A stretch of DNA of 64,000 nucleotides from Mallotus nudiflorus. Taxonomy: Eukaryota; Streptophyta; Magnoliopsida; Malpighiales; Euphorbiaceae. A model generated the notes under the pieces. That model worked only from the letters and a program-made list of their open reading frames with translations, made no database searches and had not been told where the DNA came from. Below, one piece after another: positions 60,946-64,000 of the stretch (its first letter is position 1; each line of letters begins with the position of its first letter). The stretch is from contig CANTUR010000654.1 in the NCBI GenBank assembly GCA_947683625.1, forward strand, positions 124,001 through 188,000, read 5' to 3'. A program made the position numbers and the translations under genes.

Positions 60946-62197
60946 CCCCATGCATTCACTAGAACCTGAGCATCTTTTGGAATTGTAAATCCCATCAATT
61001 ATACGTCTGATCCTGCTTTGCGAGGAAGAAGCAAAGGAACTGCTGGATGCAATATTAAGGTTTCTTTGATAACTACTTTCAAGTAAGGTAATCCAACTAT
61101 GTCGGATTTCTATAGCAAGCTGCCTGTGCCAACAGTCTCCTTAATCTTAGCTCGAGCTTTTGATAAAGTCTCGAGGTTGCGGATTCTATCATTGCCATTC
61201 TAGTGTGATTGAAGTAGTATCAGTCCCAACAACAAATAGATCCTACAACACATGTTTGAGTAAATTAGCAACCTAATAAAAAACCAAAAAGGTCAATCTC
61301 TTCATGCTAACTAATATTGAAGAATTAATAAGATCTACCTAGAACAAATGTTTCATGCAAATTCTATCCATCCCTGCGCTCTTATCTTCAATGAGGGTGA
61401 GACATAGCATTGTTCTTTTCTCAACTGAAATCTTTGATCAAATAGATAAAGTAACCTCGCAGCACAAGTTGCGTATCGCTGCTTGACTCGTTGTGGATCA
61501 ATCTTTCTGAGCATGGGGAAATAGTCAGCTAAGTTTGGCCTTCCTATCTCATCCATAATACACCTCATAGCCTCCTTGAACTCTCTTACAATATCTGAAT
61601 TTGAGTCAGTCAAATCCAAAGAGAAAATATTGAAGGACAAGACATTAAGGGTAGCTATGAAAGCCAACTGGCTGATATTAACTGCAGCACCAACACGGCA
61701 GCTTTCCTGAACACTCGCATGAAGTTCTTGAATTTTCTTGCGATGGAGGTCTTCATTGTCATCGAGTTTCTAATGGGAGAAAAGGTAAGAGTTATAAATT
61801 TTTCTAAGATTTCTCCATGCAGCTCCAACAAACATTCAAGGCACTGAGACAATATGATGATCGTGTGTGTGGATTGCTTAGGGACAAGTTCGATTAGCAA
61901 AGCTGAGATCAAGTGTTTGGAGCACTTCTTTGGCCATAGATGCAGAAGAAATGACTATTGTAGTTATTTGGCCAAATTTAAGAGTCATCAAGGGGCCATG
62001 AATCTTGGCAAGCTTAGCCAGGGATTTATGGGGTTGTCACCCAGTTCAAAGAGGTTGCCTACAAGTGGTAAAGGTGATGGACATGGAGGAAGCTTTCTTG
62101 AACTTGTTTTGGTTCTTCTGGATATGAAAATAGCAAAAAATTTAACAAAGGCTATAGTGAGGAGAAGAGTTAGGACACATTTGGTAAGCAAGTCCAT
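60946..62197 (-). pseudogene. Cytochrome P450, CYP76-like, pseudogene truncated before the haem loop
   Basis: The start at 62197 gives a hydrophobic membrane anchor ('CVLTLLLTIAFVKFFAIFI') and a proline hinge 'KLPPCPSPLPLVGNL' (G of PPGP changed to C). Later frames read 'LLELHGEILEKF', 'SFNIFSLDLTDSNSDIVREF', 'RPNLADYFPMLRKIDPQ' and 'LLYLFDQRF' (61912-61353). After a possible short intron (gtagat near 61340, ttgtag near 61242) come the I-helix 'LFVVGTDTTSITLEW' (about 61240-61200), 'LETLSKARAKIKETVG' and the K-helix 'KETLILHPAVPLLLPRKA', where the ExxR arginine is Ile. The last match is 'VLVNAWG' at about 60946. The PERF region and the haem-binding Cys loop are missing. Such enzymes are ER-bound monooxygenases, often of terpenoid metabolism. 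This copy has stops and frameshifts and cannot work. Confidence 0.88.
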
Positions 62198-62258
62198 CGC
62201 TCCTTAATCCCTGAAGATAAAGTAGCTATTGAATCGACTCCAATCCATCTACATTTAT

Positions 62259-64000
62259 GTAACACCCCAATCCATATGAAACTCAACACTAAAATTCTCA
62301 ATAACTCATCAAGAAGAAAATATACTTATAAGTCCCATTTTCCGCATTTTATTAATAATACTTATTGTATTAAACATACATGTATTAACCAAACAACACA
62401 TTTATTCATTTATAACAAAACCTAATTTTGGAATATGAGAAAGCACGACGATAAAAATTGAATGTAAAATTATATTAATTGGATTTGATTTATTAATTTT
62501 GAACTAAATTGTAAATTATTTTTTAAAATTTTATTTATTTAATTATTATTTTAAAAGGAAAAAAAGAAAAAAAATTAAAAAAGAAGAAAAAATTCAGTCA
62601 AAATGCCTAATTAGTTTTAAAATAAAAAGAATAATTTAGGTTGAACAAGAAATGACCAATTGGCCCACGTTGGCCCATATGGCCACAAATTTGGCAATTG
62701 CCAATTTAATTAAGTTCATTTACCGAATTTGTAAGATGCATCGGCGTTAAGTGGCCTATTTAATCAAATTCACTCACGCGAATTTGAGATGACACTTTCC
62801 CAAATTTAATTAATTTATTTGTTTAGTTATTTTATTTTATCTACACTTATCAAATTGTTAGGATTGGATGTAGTTTGATTTTTATTATCTTATTGTCCTT
62901 TATAAATAAAGAAGTTTTCACATAAAGTGAAGGGATTCCTAGGGTTTTATCATATTTTTCTCTACCTTTCTGATTTTCTGCTGTGAGCCAAAATGCACTC
63001 ACTCCTTTTTTTTTTTACATACTTTTTCTTTAGTTCTTTGCCATAAATCAAATCAAATAAACTAAAATCACAGATAAATACAACAAAAAACTACAGATTT
63101 TCATCAACTGTGATAATCCTTCTAAAGGAAATCAATACTGCATCTCATTCTCAAATTTTATTATCCTTCTTTTTTATTTTTATATTTAATTTTGTTTATT
63201 TTTAATATTTTTAATCATTCATTGACTAAATTTTTTATTTTTTATTTTCATGATGGATGGGATGACATAAACAATGTGGAAAACAAAATCATTAGAGAAC
63301 TTATGAAAGTCTATGGAATGTCATGGATATGTCCATATATCATTTGAATATAAATTAGGGTTTTAATTTAATTTAATTTATTTTTATTATTTATGTGTTG
63401 TTTTTTTATTGGTTTGTATTTTTATTATGGGCTTGTATTATTATTTTATTTATTTTTGTAGTAGATTGTAATAGCCCCAATAGTGAAAAATAGTGAATAT
63501 TTTTATTTTTTGTTATTAAAATTAATTAGTAAATTAGGTATATTTGGTAAAATCCTAATAAAATCAATGGTGGTTGTAGATTAACATTAGGTTGCATGAA
63601 ATCAAATTAGGGTTCTTTAGAAAAATATAATTTTAATTGCTTATTTGATATTTTGTTTGGTTGTTTTCTCGATTTTTTTTTTTATGTTTTTTGGTTTGTT
63701 TGTTTATTTTTATTCGTTTTGGACCCCAAGTCCACATTTAGGATTAACTAATTTAAAATAGGCTTTTAATTGGATTTTAAGTTTTAATTAACTCTAAAAT
63801 CAATTTAAGTTCATTAGGATTAATTTAGATTTCAGCCGACTTTAGTTTAATTAAAATTAACTTAGATTTAGCTCAACCCATTTAAAATATTTACTTTTTA
63901 AATAAATAAATTTAAAGTCATTTCATTTAATTTAAAATTAAATTATAATTATGCCTAGCAATCCATCCAAATCAATTGTCCATAAAATCAATAGACTTAG
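62259..64000 (+). repeat. LTR-like element X, copy 2, running off the window
   Basis: Starts TGTAACACCCC about 60 bases upstream of the P450 start. It has a long AT-rich U3 and a TATA box TATAAATA (62901-62908) after 'gtcctt', then a leader 'gaagggattcctagggtttt'. Its downstream part (about 63040-64000) is similar in reverse complement to 2400-3560 ('gagatgcagtattgattt', 'tctatggaatgtcatgg', 'gtagattgtaatagcccc'). No internal coding sequence is in the window. The first 600 bases are not obviously similar to copy 1, so the two may belong to related families rather than one. Confidence 0.5.

Overview
This window is repeat-dense, AT-rich nuclear DNA of a flowering plant, most likely a eudicot. 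The evidence is a decayed A-type cytochrome P450 of the CYP76 kind, Tekay, Athila and Ogre/Tat Ty3/Gypsy elements, a Mutator-like transposase, several plant mobile domain (PMD) fragments and GT-AG introns with U-rich acceptors. The species cannot be fixed from the sequence. I found no intact protein-coding gene, rRNA, tRNA or CRISPR array. Every recognisable gene carries stops, frameshifts or lost catalytic residues.

Layout. 1-5134: a degenerate ~48-bp repeat array, a TATA-bearing promoter-like stretch and a + strand PMD pseudogene whose probable intron is filled by an LTR-like element (about 2230-4145, minus). 5135-10863: a minus-strand Tekay element, truncated inside reverse transcriptase, with a 3.2-kb 5' LTR. 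10864-12703: an LTR-like fragment, a minus-strand PMD exon pair and an unidentified + strand coding-like stretch. 12704-54227: a nest of retrotransposons. 54233-58300: the resumed flank, with unidentified remnants and a Mutator-like transposase pseudogene (minus). 58300-60945: AT-rich DNA with duplicated blocks and repeated palindromes. 60946-62197: a CYP76-like pseudogene (minus). 62259-64000: an LTR-like element related to, and inverted relative to, the one near 2230-4145.

The nest has five levels, three of them closed by 5-bp target-site duplications. Tekay element E2 (12704-54227, + strand, TSD TAGGA) contains the 3' part of a second Tekay element B (19216-51667). The 3' LTR of B is split by an Athila element (22670-50473, minus, TSD GGCCT). 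The Athila is split by an Ogre/Tat element (26547-43154, + strand, TSD ATGAC). The Ogre leader holds a minus-oriented solo LTR (29222 to about 30608).

The more unusual content is (1) a spliced PMD gene lying antisense in the 3' region of the Ogre element, next to three different minisatellites; (2) a pair of hairpins with conserved loops and co-varying stems inside the 3-kb Tekay LTRs; (3) perfect or near-perfect palindromic words upstream of the TATA box in four unrelated LTR families; and (4) a MULE whose neighbourhood contains a PMD exon, the two now pushed 41.5 kb apart by the nest. The elements are old: transitions of the C-to-T or G-to-A type recur in LTR termini, primer-binding sites, RT active sites and stop codons.
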